Assembly (NCBI GenBank): GCA_030323885.1
Contig: CM059198.1
Location: 61,902,917-61,966,916 of the forward strand
Direction: 5' to 3'
DNA from: Branchipolynoe longqiensis
Lineage: Eukaryota > Annelida > Polychaeta > Phyllodocida > Polynoidae
DNA: 64,000 bases
Each line of letters opens with the position of its first letter. Position 1 is the first letter of the stretch. Shown piece after piece: positions 21,227 to 32,639 of the stretch. The position numbers were made by a program, and so were the translations under genes. Under the pieces are notes generated by a model that made no database searches, was not told the origin of the DNA, and saw only the letters and a program-made list of their open reading frames with translations.

Positions 21227-21808
21227 GGACACCGTGGCCGATCCGAATCGGAGGAGTGCAGAATTCCCGTCCGGGAGATCGGGGTTCGATTCCTGGTCGA
21301 GTCATAAATGAAGAAAAAAAAGAGAAAATAACAAGAAAAGAAGAGAAAGAGAAAAAGACGGAAAATGGAAAAAAGAAAAAAAAAGGAAAAAAGAAGAAAA
21401 AGAAAACGAAAAAAAAGGAAAAAATGGGGAGTAGAAGAAAAAAGAAAAAGAAAAAAGAAATGAAAGAGAGAAAAACTTCAAACGCCAGCAGATTCAACTT
21501 CATTGCTGCACATGACCATGCTGAACAGAGCATCCTCACCACATGCGGTGGGAGCCTGGCGGTGGGAGCCTGATGGTGGAGTCTCCAACTTGGCCTGAGC
21601 ACACAGCTCAAACACTCTAATATAATCGAATCTAAATCAATGACTTATAAGAGTGATAATTGTTGCTACCTAGCCTGGCTCTCGGCATTAATAGGATAGG
21701 ACAAGGACTGGTTATAGCTCAGTGTCAGGATAATGTGACTCTGTGGGATATTGGGTCATGGTGCTGGCAGCCTGCTCTCCCAGTGGGGGCAGCACTATAA
21801 AAGTTGCC
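21227..21808 (+). mobile_element. SINE-B interrupted by a purine-rich tract
   Basis: Head at 21227-21307, with an exact B box GGTTCGATTCC. The body resumes at about 21637 (AATCAATGACTTATAAGAGT) and continues to 21808. Between them lie about 330 bp, of which 21308-21475 is an (A)nG tract (GAAAAAGAAAA-like words). The purine tract and the small Lys-rich frame come from expansion or insertion, not a gene. Confidence 0.7.
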
Positions 21809-21940
21809 AAGCAACAAGTATTACATTTTTTTTTAAGTCATTGGTTTGACTCGACCAGGGTTTGAAACCATGGGTTCGAATCCCAGGATCTACCAAAACG
21901 GGAGATGGACGCTCGAATCATTCGGCCATCCCGTCTGGTG
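21809..21940 (-). mobile_element. SINE-A head fused to the reversed neighbour
   Basis: AAGCAACAAGTATTACATTT to CGGCCATCCCGTCTGG. It joins the + strand SINE-B body directly at GTTGCC/AAGC, giving a head-to-body inverted chimera. The 59.99-kb junction is similar. Confidence 0.75.
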
Positions 21941-22202
21941 CTTATAATAATAATGCCTATCATAAAAGACTAACAACACGAACCAAGCCGAGGTCAATAA
22001 GCATCCCGTAGGCCAATTTAAATATGTATTTTGTGTTTTAATATGACAACCGATATATTGTATAAATCTGCATGGAATACACAAATATATTAAACTTGCT
22101 GGTACATATTTAGTGATGTATTCGATGGGCGGAAAACCAGCCGCACCCGCAACATCTCTTAAGAAAGAACACAAATGGTACATGTAGCAGGCACCGTAGC
22201 AT

Positions 22203-22638
22203 ATTGGCTGGTAGATAAAAGATTCACCCCATACTTCCAGTACAGGGGTGAAAACCAGCCTTATATAAAAACGGTCGAAAAATTTGGGCTAATGGACTGA
22301 GTCATTATGAGAGCCTAATTTCACAATCTAAGAAGCAACATTTATTCTTTTTATATGTCTTCATGTTTACCCGCTACTTTTGAGTTGAAAATATAATAAA
22401 ACATATACTTTAATGCAATTTAAAAGTGAAATCGACGGCGTTCTCTGGCCACCATCTTGTCTTTTTGCATTCTCTCCCATTTCATGAACTCTGTTCTGAT
22501 ATAAGTAACCATTTGACACTGGTGCCAGGCATTCTACTTCTTGTTCCATAATAACGTTGTTTTCGCCCGTATTTATATAAGGCAGGTCTTCACCCGTGTA
22601 CTACAAGCACCGGGTGAATCTTTTACCTAATTGCTTGG
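22203..22638. mobile_element. MITE with 9-bp target duplication (copy 2)
   Basis: The element at 22212-22629 (418 bp) is inverted relative to the copy at 9602-10017. It begins TAGATAAAAGATTCACCCC and ends CACCGGGTGAATCTTTTACC plus TA. Flanks ATTGGCTGG (22203-22211) and ATTGCTTGG (22630-22638) match at 7 of 9 positions, an aged 9-bp TSD at a different site from copy 1. The 60-aa reverse frame is repeat sequence. Confidence 0.85.
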
Positions 22639-22739
22639 ATGGTGTATATTGCCCAATCCGCACTCAAATTGGTCCGATGTGGTGAAATTCATGAATGAGC
22701 TGCGTCACATTCGATATATGAATGAACAAATTCCAGTGC

Positions 22740-22920
22740 ACGAGTGACATTATTTGCGGCACTGGGGAGGGGGGGGGGGGTATGGAGGTGGTGGTGCCAC
22801 CTATTCCACCATGAAGAGGGGTCACTCATAAAGTAGTACACAACATCAGGGTGGTAAATAGGGAATATTCCCTTTACGCGCCTTTATACTTGCATACATT
22901 TTATACATCACATAATATCC
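22740..22920. repeat. TTATACTCGCATAATG element, copy 4
   Basis: GGTGGTGGTGCCACCTATTC, GGTCACTCATAAAGTAGTAC, GAATATTCCCTTTACGCGCC, TTTATACTTGCATACATTTT and ACATCACATAAT. Shares module order with the other copies. Confidence 0.55.
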
Positions 22921-23489
22921 GACACCAAAAATGGATGGTGATAAACCCTTTATCGTGTTAATAAGCTCTAGAGTGGTTCCTCCCCCCCCCCCATATGGTG
23001 TTGGGGGGGGGGGCACCAGCATGCACCTCACCCCCTCGGGGAGCAAATAGAGGTTTCACACCAGCAAGAACATGTCCAGACAGGCGAAATCTATTTGTCC
23101 CTGCAGTGGCTGGTCTTAAAGCTGCCACAGTGACATGGTTTTCTGTTTAGGGTTTGCTCCCTTAGCCTTTGGTTCTGTCAAGAACCTGTACCACAAGGCA
23201 GTGGTTTACTACTCTGCAGGGCAGGGGCGTCAAACTCCCTGAGGTATTGCAATACCTGCAATACCTGCAATACCTGTATAGCATTTAGATGTACATTCAG
23301 TGGCTTACACAAGCCTATATGTCCCTGAAGGCCTCCACATTGATCATCATCATTGTAAAGAAATGAGGTAATGGTTCACGCACTGTGCATGGGTGTGTGT
23401 GTGGGGGGGTATCCATGACGATGGATGACAGTGGTGACGGATGACAGTGGTGACAGTGATGACAGTGGGCCAGCATAATAGCATAACCA

Positions 23490-23572
23490 TGCGTGCGCAC
23501 CGTCACAAGTCGGTACCCACCCCAATATAACCTTACATGTTGCCAGGACATAACATTCCAACAACCAACCAA
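23490..23572 (+). mobile_element. SINE 3' fragment, CAACCAACC tail
   Basis: CACAAGTCGGTACCCACCCC, TTACATGTTGCCAGGACATA and ACATTCCAACAACCAACC. Confidence 0.8.
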
Positions 23573-23589
23573 GGGAGTGCTGGCTTTGA

Positions 23590-23905
23590 CAGTGGACAGG
23601 TGGGGTGGTTGTGTTAGTAAATGTGGACAGGTGGGATGCTTGCGTTGGTAAATGTGGACAGGTGGGTTGGTTGCATTAGTAAATGTGGACAGGTGGGGTG
23701 GTTGCATTAGTAAATGTGGACAGGTGGGGTGGTTGCGTTAGTAAATGTGGACAGGTCGGGTTGTTGCGTTAGTAAATATGGACAGGTCAGGTGGTTGCGT
23801 TAGTAAATGCAGACATGTGGGATGGTTGTGTTAGTAAATGTGGACATGTGGGATAGTTGCGTTAGTAAATGTGGACAGGTGGGGTGGTTGCATTAGTAAA
23901 TGTGC
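23590..23905. repeat. Minisatellite, 31-bp unit
   Basis: About ten copies of GTAAATGTGGACAGGTGGGG followed by TGGTTGCGTTA. The period is 31 bp with few indels. It passes straight into a C-rich tract. Confidence 0.9.
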
Positions 23906-24110
23906 CCCTCCCTGCCCTGCCCCGCCATGCCCTGCCCCATCCTGCCCTGCCCCACCCTGCCCTACTCTGCCCCACCCTGCCCTGCCCTGCGCTACCCTGC
24001 CCTGCCACGCCCTTCCCTTACCCTGCCCTGCCCGGCCCCTGCCTGCCCTGCCCTGCGCAACCCTATCCTGCAATGCCCTGCCGTGCCTTGCCTCACCCCC
24101 ACCCACATCT
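23903..24110. repeat. CCCTGCC-type simple repeat
   Basis: About 200 bp of CCTGCCCTGCCC variants. All three forward frames are open as Cys/Pro/Leu-rich artefacts. Confidence 0.9.
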
Positions 24111-24300
24111 GCCCTGAGCTGCTCTCATGTTTAATATGGTAGTGAACAGGTCATCACAGACACTACCCAGGGTATGCACGCGAGCAGCCAATCACCAAGA
24201 CAGGAGTGAATGTGCACCAAGATGAGAGCGCCTACACTTACACCATGCACCCAGAGGGTGTAGGATAAACAACCACCTCCATCTACACACAATGCCCCAC

Positions 24301-24626
24301 CAGACGGGATGGCCAAATGAGTTGAGCCTTAGTTTCCCATTTTTGTAGATCGTGGGATTCATAGGCTGGTCAAGTCAAAACAATGACTTAAAAATTGATA
24401 CTTGTTGCTTCCTAGCTTGGCACTCAGCATTATTCGGATAGGGCAAGAACTGGTTGGGTCAGTGTCAGGATAATTGTGACTGAGTGGGATATTGGTTCAT
24501 GGTGCTGGTGGCCTGGTATCCCAGTGTGCCTGGTATCCCAGTGTGTGCACTGTCACAAATCGGTACCCATCCTGACATGACCCTAGAAGTTGCCAGGACC
24601 TAAGACTCCAACAGAAACCAACCAAG
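24301..24626 (+). mobile_element. SINE-A, full length
   Basis: CAGACGGGATGGCCAAATGA head, body, and a GACTCCAACAGAAACCAACC tail. A local CCTGGTATCCCAGTGTG duplication lies near 24512-24545. The central CACTATAAAGTC segment is missing. Confidence 0.85.
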
Positions 24627-24648
24627 CACAATGCCAGTGCACACTTAT

Positions 24649-25134
24649 GGCGTAATCGATTAATCAACTCGGGTCACCCAAGCCACTTAGTGGCGCATGC
24701 GCACATCCTACAGACTCGAGTCGAATAATCGAATACGCTTCTCCACGCACGGGATGACAAAAATGGTGCCTTAATCCAAAACCTTTTTTTTTTTTTTTTT
24801 TTTTTTTTTTTCAATAACCGATATATCTACAGCAAAATGGGATTTAAATTGTTTTATGATGGCATAGTTTAGTTATATTTCCATTTCATTAATCTATGTT
24901 ATTACCCCAAAAATACATGTATGACTGGCACCGGTGGCTGCTATCCTGCAGAACGGTACCAGCGCAAATGTGACATCATCACTCCTAGCCACCCCAGCCA
25001 AGAGGTGGGTTACTAGGGTCGGGTCATTTTGCAAACAGCACGTGTATTTGTTGACTCCACTTGTGGTGTTCGATTTGAAATTCTGACGACTCCGGTGACA
25101 CGAGTCGCCCGGGTCGTGTTAATCGATTACGGCC
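24649..25134. mobile_element. Possible TIR element with poly(T) tract
   Basis: The left end GGCGTAATCGATTAATCAAC and right end TGTTAATCGATTACGGCC are inverted. They are flanked by TTAT on the left and TTAA on the right, suggesting a TTAA-type site. It contains 29 T at about 24783-24811. Only one copy is seen, so the call is tentative. Confidence 0.45.
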
Positions 25135-25254
25135 TTAATGGGTGTCGTACCCAGCAGACCTCACGGGATATATTCCCAAATGTGGTGATTGATAGACTAG
25201 CAGACGTATATTAGTAATCTCTGCATTGTCACTGGGCATTGGCTTCATACGTAC

Positions 25255-25303
25255 TCTGTTGTTACGGTGACCTCTCTGACCTCTCTGACCTCTCTGACCT
25301 CTG
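25255..25303. repeat. Short tandem repeat GACCTCTCT
   Basis: Four to five copies of GACCTCTCT. Confidence 0.8.
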
Positions 25304-25389
25304 TGGACATGAGATGTTGATGCAGAGGTCAGGTATCCTAACTTGCCTTCAGTGTTGAATCAGTTGATCCACAGTGACAAAGAATGCAA

Positions 25390-25555
25390 GACTGCAACCT
25401 CCACCTCCACCTACATCCCCACCCTCACCCACATCCACCCTACCTCTACCCCCCACCTTCACCCCCAAATCAACCCCAACCCCAACCCCAACTCTACCTC
25501 CACCCAACACCCCCACCTTCACCCTCACCCCAACCCAACACCCACCCCCAAAGTC
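25390..25555. repeat. CCACCCTCACC-type simple repeat
   Basis: C/A-rich words CCACCTTCACC, CCCAACCCCAA. Open Pro/Thr/His-rich frames in all forward phases are artefacts. Confidence 0.85.
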
Positions 25556-25639
25556 TGGTTGACCTGGTCACGGGGAGCACAGAGCATACAAGACGGTAAG
25601 ACGGGCCAGGCCCTCTGGTTCAAAGTGCAGCCATGCATG

Positions 25640-26390
25640 ACGTAAATAGCTCTCCAGGGCCTGTATGCATGGGGCGGTGTTAGCGCTCCAAACCTGTGGT
25701 TAGCGGCAATCTCTGGGTTAGCGGCGAAAAGTTGGGATGTATGTGGCCGGGTTAGGGAAACTCCGCGAGTTTAACATCGTCTATGCTAACCCCAGCCCAT
25801 ATCAAGTTTACCGCCAGGGTTAGAGACCGATTAGGCGCAAATCTATTGAATGCGATCATATTTAACAGAATTACATACTCAAATCGTGAAATTTCATTAA
25901 ATCAACCCTAAATTCAAACCAATTTTAACGCCTCCGCTACATCGGCGGCGATATTAATATTGTCGAATCGACGAATGTAAACTAAACAAATCGCCGCCGC
26001 CGCTGCATCGACGTCGCTATCCATACTGTCGAAGGTCAACAAAACATCGCGATATTGCCAAATAGCGGTGCTCGCCGGCTACAGGCACAGAGGGATTTCC
26101 CAAATCTATAAATAACTGCTAGGTTAGCTAACGCCTCCACGCTTTAGACCCGTACATACCCCGTGATCCATTTCCCAACACTGGCATTAGCTAACCCAAA
26201 CCCAGCCCTTAACACGGAAGCCGATAAATAATTCTTCATGCACACAGGCCCAGCTTTGCGCGGTTTTCCGGAGCCAGGCTGGGTAATTGTGGGAGCGATA
26301 GGACAGGGTTTGGGGAGTGTATTTGACCACGCTGCAGAGTCTGGCCCAAAGAGCTTCCTCACTAGGAAGCCACCCTAAGAACCCGCAGCG
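25640..26390. other. CpG-containing unique region, possible foldback
   Basis: Repeated GGTTAGC/GCTAACC words lie near 25680-25840 and at 26120-26215 in the opposite sense (GTTAGCTAACGCCTCC). A weak inverted end similarity (GGGGCGGTGTTAGCGC against GGAGGCGTTAGC) suggests another DNA element. Not resolved. Confidence 0.35.
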
Positions 26391-26472
26391 GACAGGCAGG
26401 TCCGAGCGCGTGAGGGTGTGTGAGTGGGGGGTGGGGGGGTTGGTTGTGGTTGTCGGAGTGGGATATTGAAGT

Positions 26473-26802
26473 TGGTTTTTGTTTTTTTTGTTTTACGTCC
26501 TAGCAACATCTAAGATCATATCACGAGAGGTACCAACTTGTGACAGTGCACCCTCATGATGACTATATAGTGCTGCCTCATTGGGAGACCAGTCCACCAG
26601 CACCATGGCCTAATATCCCACTCCGTTGCATTATCCTGACACCGAGCCAACCAGTCCTTGCCCTATCCTAAAAATGCCGAGCACCTGAATAGGAAATGAC
26701 AAGTATCAATTTGATAAGTTATTTGATCCAACTGAGAATCGAACTTCCAATCATCTGCACGTGGAAGCCTGCGCTTTATCGATTCGGCCAGCACGATCGG
26801 TC
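26473..26802 (-). mobile_element. SINE-B, full length
   Basis: Reversed: TTTTACGTCCTAGCAACATC tail region, shared body, and CGATTCGGCCAGCACGATCG head. Confidence 0.8.
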
Positions 26803-26819
26803 CGGGTGGGTGAGGAACT

Positions 26820-27640
26820 GAGGGAAAGGGCTGGGTGGGTGGGTGGGTGAGTGGGTGGGTGAGTGGGTGGGTAAGTGGGTGGGTGAGTGGGTGGGTGAGT
26901 GGTTGAGTGGATCGGTGAGTGGTCGAGTGGATCGGTGAGTGGGTGAGTGGGTGAGTTGGTGAGTGGGTGAGTGGGTGAGTGGGTGAGTGGGTGAGTGGGT
27001 GAGTGGCTGAGGTGGCTGAGGTGGGTGAGAGGGTAGCTGGGTGAGTGAGTGGGTGAATGGGTGAGTGGGTGAGTGAGTGGTTGAATGGTTGAGTTGGGTG
27101 AGTTGGTGAGTTGGTGAGTTGGTGAAGGGGTGGGTGAGTGGGTTAGTGGGTGAGCGGGTGAGCGGGTGATGGGTGTGTGTGTGGTGGTGAGTTGGCGAGT
27201 TGGTGAGTGGGTGAGTTGGGTGAGTTGGTGAGAGGGTGAGTGAGTGGGTGAGTGGGTGAGTGGGTGAGTAGGTGATGTGGATTGGTTGGTGAGTGGGTTG
27301 AGTGGGTGAGTGGTGTGAGTGGGGTGAGCGGGTGAGTGGGTGAGTTGTATGAGTTGGATGAGTTGGGTGAGTTGGTGAGAGTGTGGGTGGGTGCGTAGGT
27401 GGGTGGGTGAGTGAGTGAGTGAGTGAGTGGGTGGGTGAGTGAGTGGGTGAGTGAGTTGGAGAGAGTGTGGGTGGGTGAGTGGGTGGGTGAGTGAGTGAGT
27501 GGGTGGGTATGTGTGGGTGGGTGGGTGGGTGAGTGAGTTGGTGGTTGAATGTGTGGATGAGTGAGTGTGTGGATGAGTGAGTGTGTGGGTGGGTGAGTTT
27601 GTGGATGGGTGAGTCTCTGGGTGAGGGTGGTGGTGGGTGG
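26820..27640. repeat. GTGGGTGA 8-bp tandem array
   Basis: About 800 bp of GTGGGTGA/GTGAGTGG variants, on average 8-bp units. The reverse strand is open for 280-356 residues as Thr/His/Ser/Pro-rich frames because the C/A strand lacks stops; these are not genes. Confidence 0.9.
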
Positions 27641-27649
27641 GCGGGCGGG

Positions 27650-27775
27650 TGTGCATGGGGCGATGCCTGGTGGGACTAGTGGCGGGGCTTGTGGTGGGAC
27701 CAGTGGCGGGGCTTGTGGCGGGGCTTGCGGTGGGGCTTGGGGTGGGGCTTGTCGCGGGGCTTGTGCCGGGGCCTG
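27650..27775. repeat. GGGGCTTGTGGC-type minisatellite
   Basis: About ten 12-bp units such as GGGGCTTGTGGC, GGGGCTTGCGGT. Confidence 0.85.
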
Positions 27776-28064
27776 GGACTGAATCATAGTGACTTGTGGG
27801 GCAGACCACGAGCTTAGGCACGGGCTCAACGTAGCCAGCTTCTGGTAGATTAGGTTTGACACTGATTGATTTGAGTCTTGTCGGACCATCACATGGAGAG
27901 AGCTACACACGTTTATTTTGACGGGTGCTGTCACTAAATGACAGGTAGCACTCGAAAGACATAATCTCCCCGTACAAGTGGGCATACGTCATAGTCCGAA
28001 TTGTTGGATGGAGTGATTTTGTATTTCATTTTGTGTATGATGGTGTATTTATGCTGCCCATATA

Positions 28065-28651
28065 GTGCCTGTCACACTATGGCGGATTGAGCAACGGACA
28101 GAACCGGACAAAGAATATTCTAGTCCGGTGTTATTCGGACTTGAAATGTATCGATTATTTAACGAACGGGTAATGGACGGGTAACGGAGGGAGAACGGAT
28201 GGGTAACGGACGGGTAACGGAGGGTAACAGACGGGTAATGGAGGGTAACGGATGGGAAACGGATGGGTAGCAGACATGTAATGGATATGTAATGGACGGG
28301 AAGGGACGACGAACCGATGGGGAACGGACGGGGAACGGTCGAGGAACGGGCGGGGAACGGACGGGGACCGGACGGGGGACGGACAGGGAACGGTCGGGGA
28401 ATGGACGCGGAAGGGACGGGGATGGGATGGGGAAGGGACGGGGAAGGGACGGGGAAGGGACGGGGAAGGGATGGGAACTGACGGTAATGGATAATAACCG
28501 CATAGGTCGGATCAGGCCGGATATCAATGGATATCATTATCTACAAATATGCAATGGATATGCAACGGACACAAACCAGACTTTGCCGGATATCAACGGA
28601 CTTTGCTTGGTTTCTTTCCATTTCCCCAATCCGGTGATGTGTGACAGAGCC
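28065..28651. mobile_element. CACACT-end MITE with GGACGG arm (E7), core lost
   Basis: Ends GTGCCTGTCACACTATGGCG and CCGGTGATGTGTGACAGAGC. One arm (28160-28490) is a run of ACGGACGGGGA/GAACGGA words; the other carries CCGGATATCAATGGATATC. Its reverse complement resembles E2 but lacks the stretch holding the core palindrome. Open frames on both strands are artefacts. Confidence 0.75.
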
Positions 28652-28761
28652 ATAACATTGAAGTGTGATGACTTGTTTTCGCCGTTAGACAGTCATAGTT
28701 TTCGTGGTTCCTCCTGTATTATTAATATCAGTTAGTGTACAGCTACGGATTTCTCAGTGTC

Positions 28762-28866
28762 ACAACAGTATAAAGTCGCCATGAGTGCGCACTGTCACAG
28801 TTAAGTCGGTACCTGTCCTGATATGACCTTAGATGTTGCCATGACATAAAACTCCAACAACTAAAC
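28762..28866 (+). mobile_element. SINE 3' fragment, CAACAACTAAAC tail
   Basis: CAGTATAAAGTCGCCATGAG, CACAGTTAAGTCGGTACC and AGATGTTGCCATGACATAAA. Confidence 0.8.
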
Positions 28867-29160
28867 TTACTAACCTTACTCCCCAGTAAACGAAACTAAT
28901 TTGTGCTACAATTCACAAATAGCCTCTGCTAATGATAATTAAATCCTGCAGATGCGAATTCTCTTGCGGCTCTCCCTGCTAATTCAATAAAACCTCCGTA
29001 GGCCAAACATTAATCTCTCATTAAATAACTAATTAACCACGTCAAAGGTGATGGTACCTCCAGTAGCGCGCGTTAAATGTTAAATTAGAGAAATGAGGCC
29101 TCACAAAGATCACTTGTGTTCAAAGAACTGCCTTTTGATACTGCTACTCAAAGACCTTAG
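28867..29160. other. Unassigned AT-rich sequence
   Basis: Nothing recognised. Confidence 0.4.
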
Positions 29161-29171
29161 ACATTCCTTCA

Positions 29172-29764
29172 GCCCGAGTCACACCTTACTGGATTGAGCA
29201 ACGGACATAAACCGGACAAATAATTGTCTAGTCTGTTGGTGTCTGGTATCAAAATGTACCGAAATGTGTCAAACTGTTGCAATGGTCGACGGACGAAACG
29301 GATGCTAAATGGACAAGGAACGTCCATTAACGAATAACCAACAGATGAGAACCGGACGAGAACTGGACAGTAACCAAACGTCAAACAGATAGACCGAACA
29401 CCAAATGGACACATACCGGACTGATCACAAACGCGCCAAAAACATATACTGACCGAATTCCACCAAAATCATCAACAGACTCTGCAGGAAGCAAACCGGA
29501 GATGTAACGGATGGGTACCGGACATGAAACGCACAAAATGGACTAAACGGACTTAAACCGGAAACCAACCATACACTTCAGTCCGGCTGTGTCCGGTACA
29601 AGTTGTGTGCATGTTTAAAACTTGTACCGGACACCGCTGGACACTATCGGACAGATAATGGACAAGCCAGATGCCAACCGTATATACACCATACATTGCC
29701 GTATTTCACCGGACAGTGTCCAGTTTCTGTCCGTTTCTCCAATCCGGTAAGGTGTGACTGGGGC
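29172..29764. mobile_element. CACACC-end MITE with GGACA/CCGGAC arms (E8)
   Basis: Ends GCCCGAGTCACACCTTACTG and GGTAAGGTGTGACTGGGGC. The arms have AACCGGAC, GATGGACA and similar words. The core TACAAGTTGTGTGCATGTTT AAAACTTGTA lies at 29595-29628, read as adjoining parts. It is close to E10 in TIR and arm vocabulary. Confidence 0.75.
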
Positions 29765-30039
29765 ATAAGCTATGCTTAGCTTCAAGCAAAGGCGCAAAGG
29801 TTCGCTTGGAATGGAATGGAGTAACCTGCAGAGTTTGAAATGACTGTGTGTGCGTATGTGGTGTGTGTGGGTCTGGAGTTCAATAAATAGATCGAGATAC
29901 TCTCCATTGATTTCACCCTGACGTTGCCAATGGTAAAAAGCTAAATTTCCACACATATTAGCTAAGACAGTAGGCATGTGCATATATATAATTCATATCA
30001 CATCATATAAATCATATAAATCAGAGGGAGTCAATGCTG

Positions 30040-30480
30040 ATGTTTAAATTCTTGATAGACAATCCTGCAGTCTTGCAGAACATTTGGCAACATTTCAGAT
30101 AGTCTGATTGCATAGTGTATATTCTGACTGGGTTGTTGACAATCTGACAGTATTGTAGTCAATAATACAGCATTTTAGACAGTCTGACAACACTGTTGAT
30201 AGTCTGACAAGATAGTAGAGGTCTGACAACAGTGCATACAATCTGACAGTATTGAAGACCGGCTAATAACATTGTAGACAGTCTGACAACATTGAAGACA
30301 ATCTGACAACATTGTAGACAGTCTGACAACTCTGTAGACAATCTAACAGCATTGCAGACCGGCTAACAACATTGTAGACAGTCTGACAATATTGTAGACA
30401 ATCTGACAACATTGTAGACAGTCTGACAGCATTGCAGATAGTCTGGCAGCACTGTATACATTCTGACAGCATTACAGACA
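30040..30480. repeat. Minisatellite, 20-bp unit (40-bp dimers)
   Basis: ACATTGTAGACAGTCTGACA alternates with ACATTGAAGACAATCTGACA. Exact 20-bp spacing in 30265-30430, more degenerate outward. The reverse frame of 118 residues is an artefact. Confidence 0.9.
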
Positions 30481-30628
30481 CATGCTTATATCCATGCATA
30501 CACACATAATACACATACACATATAAACATCGCATATATACACATACACAGATACACACATGTACATGCGCACTCATACACAAATATATATAATTAGATA
30601 CACATAAACCCAACGACATAAACTGTTG

Positions 30629-30983
30629 CTTGTTTGTTTGTTGTTGTTTTACGTCCTAGCAACATCTAACGCCAGATCAGGACGGTTACAGACTTGTAAC
30701 AGTGCACACTCATGGCGACTTTATAGTGCTGTCCCCCTAAGAGACCAGGCTGCCAGCACCATGACCTGATATCCCACCCAGTCACATTATCCTGCCACTG
30801 AGCCAACCAGTCCTTGCCCTATCCTAATAATGCCGAGTGCCAGGCTAGGAAGTGACAAGTATCAATTGCTAAGTCATTGATTTGACTCGACCAGGGTTCG
30901 AACCCACGACCCAATTGGTTCGGACCCCCCCAATCTCCCAAAGCAAGAGATGGATGCTCAACTCATTCGGGCATCCCGTCTGG
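30629..30983 (-). mobile_element. SINE-A, full length, AAACAAACAAA tail
   Basis: TTGTTTGTTTGTTGTTGTTT tail, body, GGGTTCGAACCCACGACCC and GGGCATCCCGTCTGG head. Confidence 0.85.
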
Positions 30984-30999
30984 TTTCATAAACGGATGC

Positions 31000-31700
31000 T
31001 GACAAACATGTTATAATGATCAATGAGTAGTAATCTGTGGCATGCTATTGGCTTCAATACCGCCAACCTGCAATGTGGATCGAGTGGTGGCTGTAGTCAT
31101 CGGTGGGGGAGGGGGCGTTGGGGGGGGGGGGAAGTGGGTACCGGGCATTCACTGCGGTTTATGTCGCCCATATTCGCGGGCCACCATACTCCTCTCGCTG
31201 TCAAAGTATTTTCCAGTAATATAAACTGTAGTTTTCGCTCAATCCAAATGCTTGGCAGCTTAGCCATTACAGACACATATATATATACATATATATATAT
31301 ACATATACATCTTATATATATTATACATATTGTATATATTTATGTGTGCGTGTGATGCATATCGCATCATACAAGTATACATGAAAGGGGAACATGTTCT
31401 GCTAAACATATTTCTCATTCGGTGCATTGGTGGAGTGCCCCCCCCCCCTTACAGCTGTCGGGTTAATTGATGGATGGATCCTCCCACCGTCGTGCCACAC
31501 ACACTGGAGAAATGTGTATATATATATAATAATGCGCGCTTGTATTTATATATATAAATCAGATCTATATGAGGGCATATACATATATATATATATATAT
31601 ATATATGCATGTATATGTATATATGTATATATATATATATACATATATGTGTGTACCAATATACATATATGTTTTATATATGGTTGATAATGCATGTTTT
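31000..31700. other. AT microsatellites and unassigned sequence
   Basis: (TA)n/(ATAC)n tracts at 31264-31345 and 31515-31685. The 31427-31520 part has a C-run and CCACCGTCGTGCCACACACA, weakly like the upstream module of the TTATACTCGCATAATG element. No gene. Confidence 0.5.
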
Positions 31701-31839
31701 CTATTCAATACCGATCAGTCACGTCAAGGTCAGGATGCGGAGCCAACCAAGCTTCCCCATGAGAGCGATCAGTAACGGGGAGTGTGAGGGGGTATAATAG
31801 CTGTAGGAGGGGACGGGGGTGGGGCTGTAGGAGGAGCAG

Positions 31840-32510
31840 TGTGAAATCGGGAGAGGGTAAGGAGGAGGGGAGGAGCAGGGAAGGAGTGGAAGGGAGGAGG
31901 AAAGGGGGAGAGGAGGACAGGAGGACAGGAGGACAGGAGGACAGGAGGAGAGGAGGAGAGGAGCAGAGGAGGAGAGGAGGAGAGGAGGAGAGGAGGAGAG
32001 GACGAGAGGAGGAGAGGACGAGAGGAGGAGAAGGACGAAGAGGACGAGAGGACGAGAGGAGGAAGGAGGAAGAGAGGAGGCGAGGAAGGAGAGGAGGAGA
32101 TGAGGAGAGGAGGAGGAGGAGGATGGAGAGACGGGGAGGATGAGGAGGGGAGGGAGGAGAGGAGGAGAGGCGGAGAGGAGGGGGAGAGGAGGAGAGGAGG
32201 ATGTAGGAGGGAGAGGAGGAGAGAGAGGAGAGGAGGAGAGGGGAGAGGACGGAGGAGAGGAGGAGAGGAGGGAGAGGAAAGGAGAGGCATGGAGAGGAGG
32301 AGAGGGGAGTGGAGGGAGGAGATGAGGAGAGGAGAGAGAGGAGAGGGGGGAGAGGATGGAGGATGAGGGAGTGAGGAGGAGGAGAGGAGGAGGGAGAGGA
32401 GCAGAGGAGGAGAGGAGAGAGGAGGAGAGGAGGAGAGGAGGAGAGGTGGAGAGGAGGAGAGGAGGAGAGGAGGAGAGGAGGAGAGGAGGAGAGGAGGAGA
32501 GGGAGGTGAG
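31840..32510. repeat. Polypurine (GAGGAGAG)n tract
   Basis: About 670 bp almost purely A/G on the + strand, words GAGGAGAGGAG and GGACAGGAG. Mirror symmetry gives triplex potential. Ser/Pro/Leu frames of 173-298 residues on the reverse strand and Arg/Glu/Gly frames on the forward strand are artefacts. Confidence 0.95.
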
Positions 32511-32639
32511 AAATGGGCGACAGAAGCCTTCTCGCACTATGCAGGGCCCTGTTCCGGGTGATGGACGGTTGTACACGGGGCACCCGGCACACTGCCATCA
32601 CCTCTCAAACCCGCCCGCCACCTCCTGTGGAAACACTGC

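Noticed and set aside
26751..27821. 356-residue reverse frame, Thr/His/Ser/Pro-rich
   Set aside because: It reads the stop-free C/A strand of the GTGGGTGA array and a SINE-B. No domain, and an overlapping frame is open too.
31705..32601. Ser/Pro/Leu-rich reverse frames up to 298 residues and Arg/Glu-rich forward frames
   Set aside because: Artefacts of the polypurine tract.
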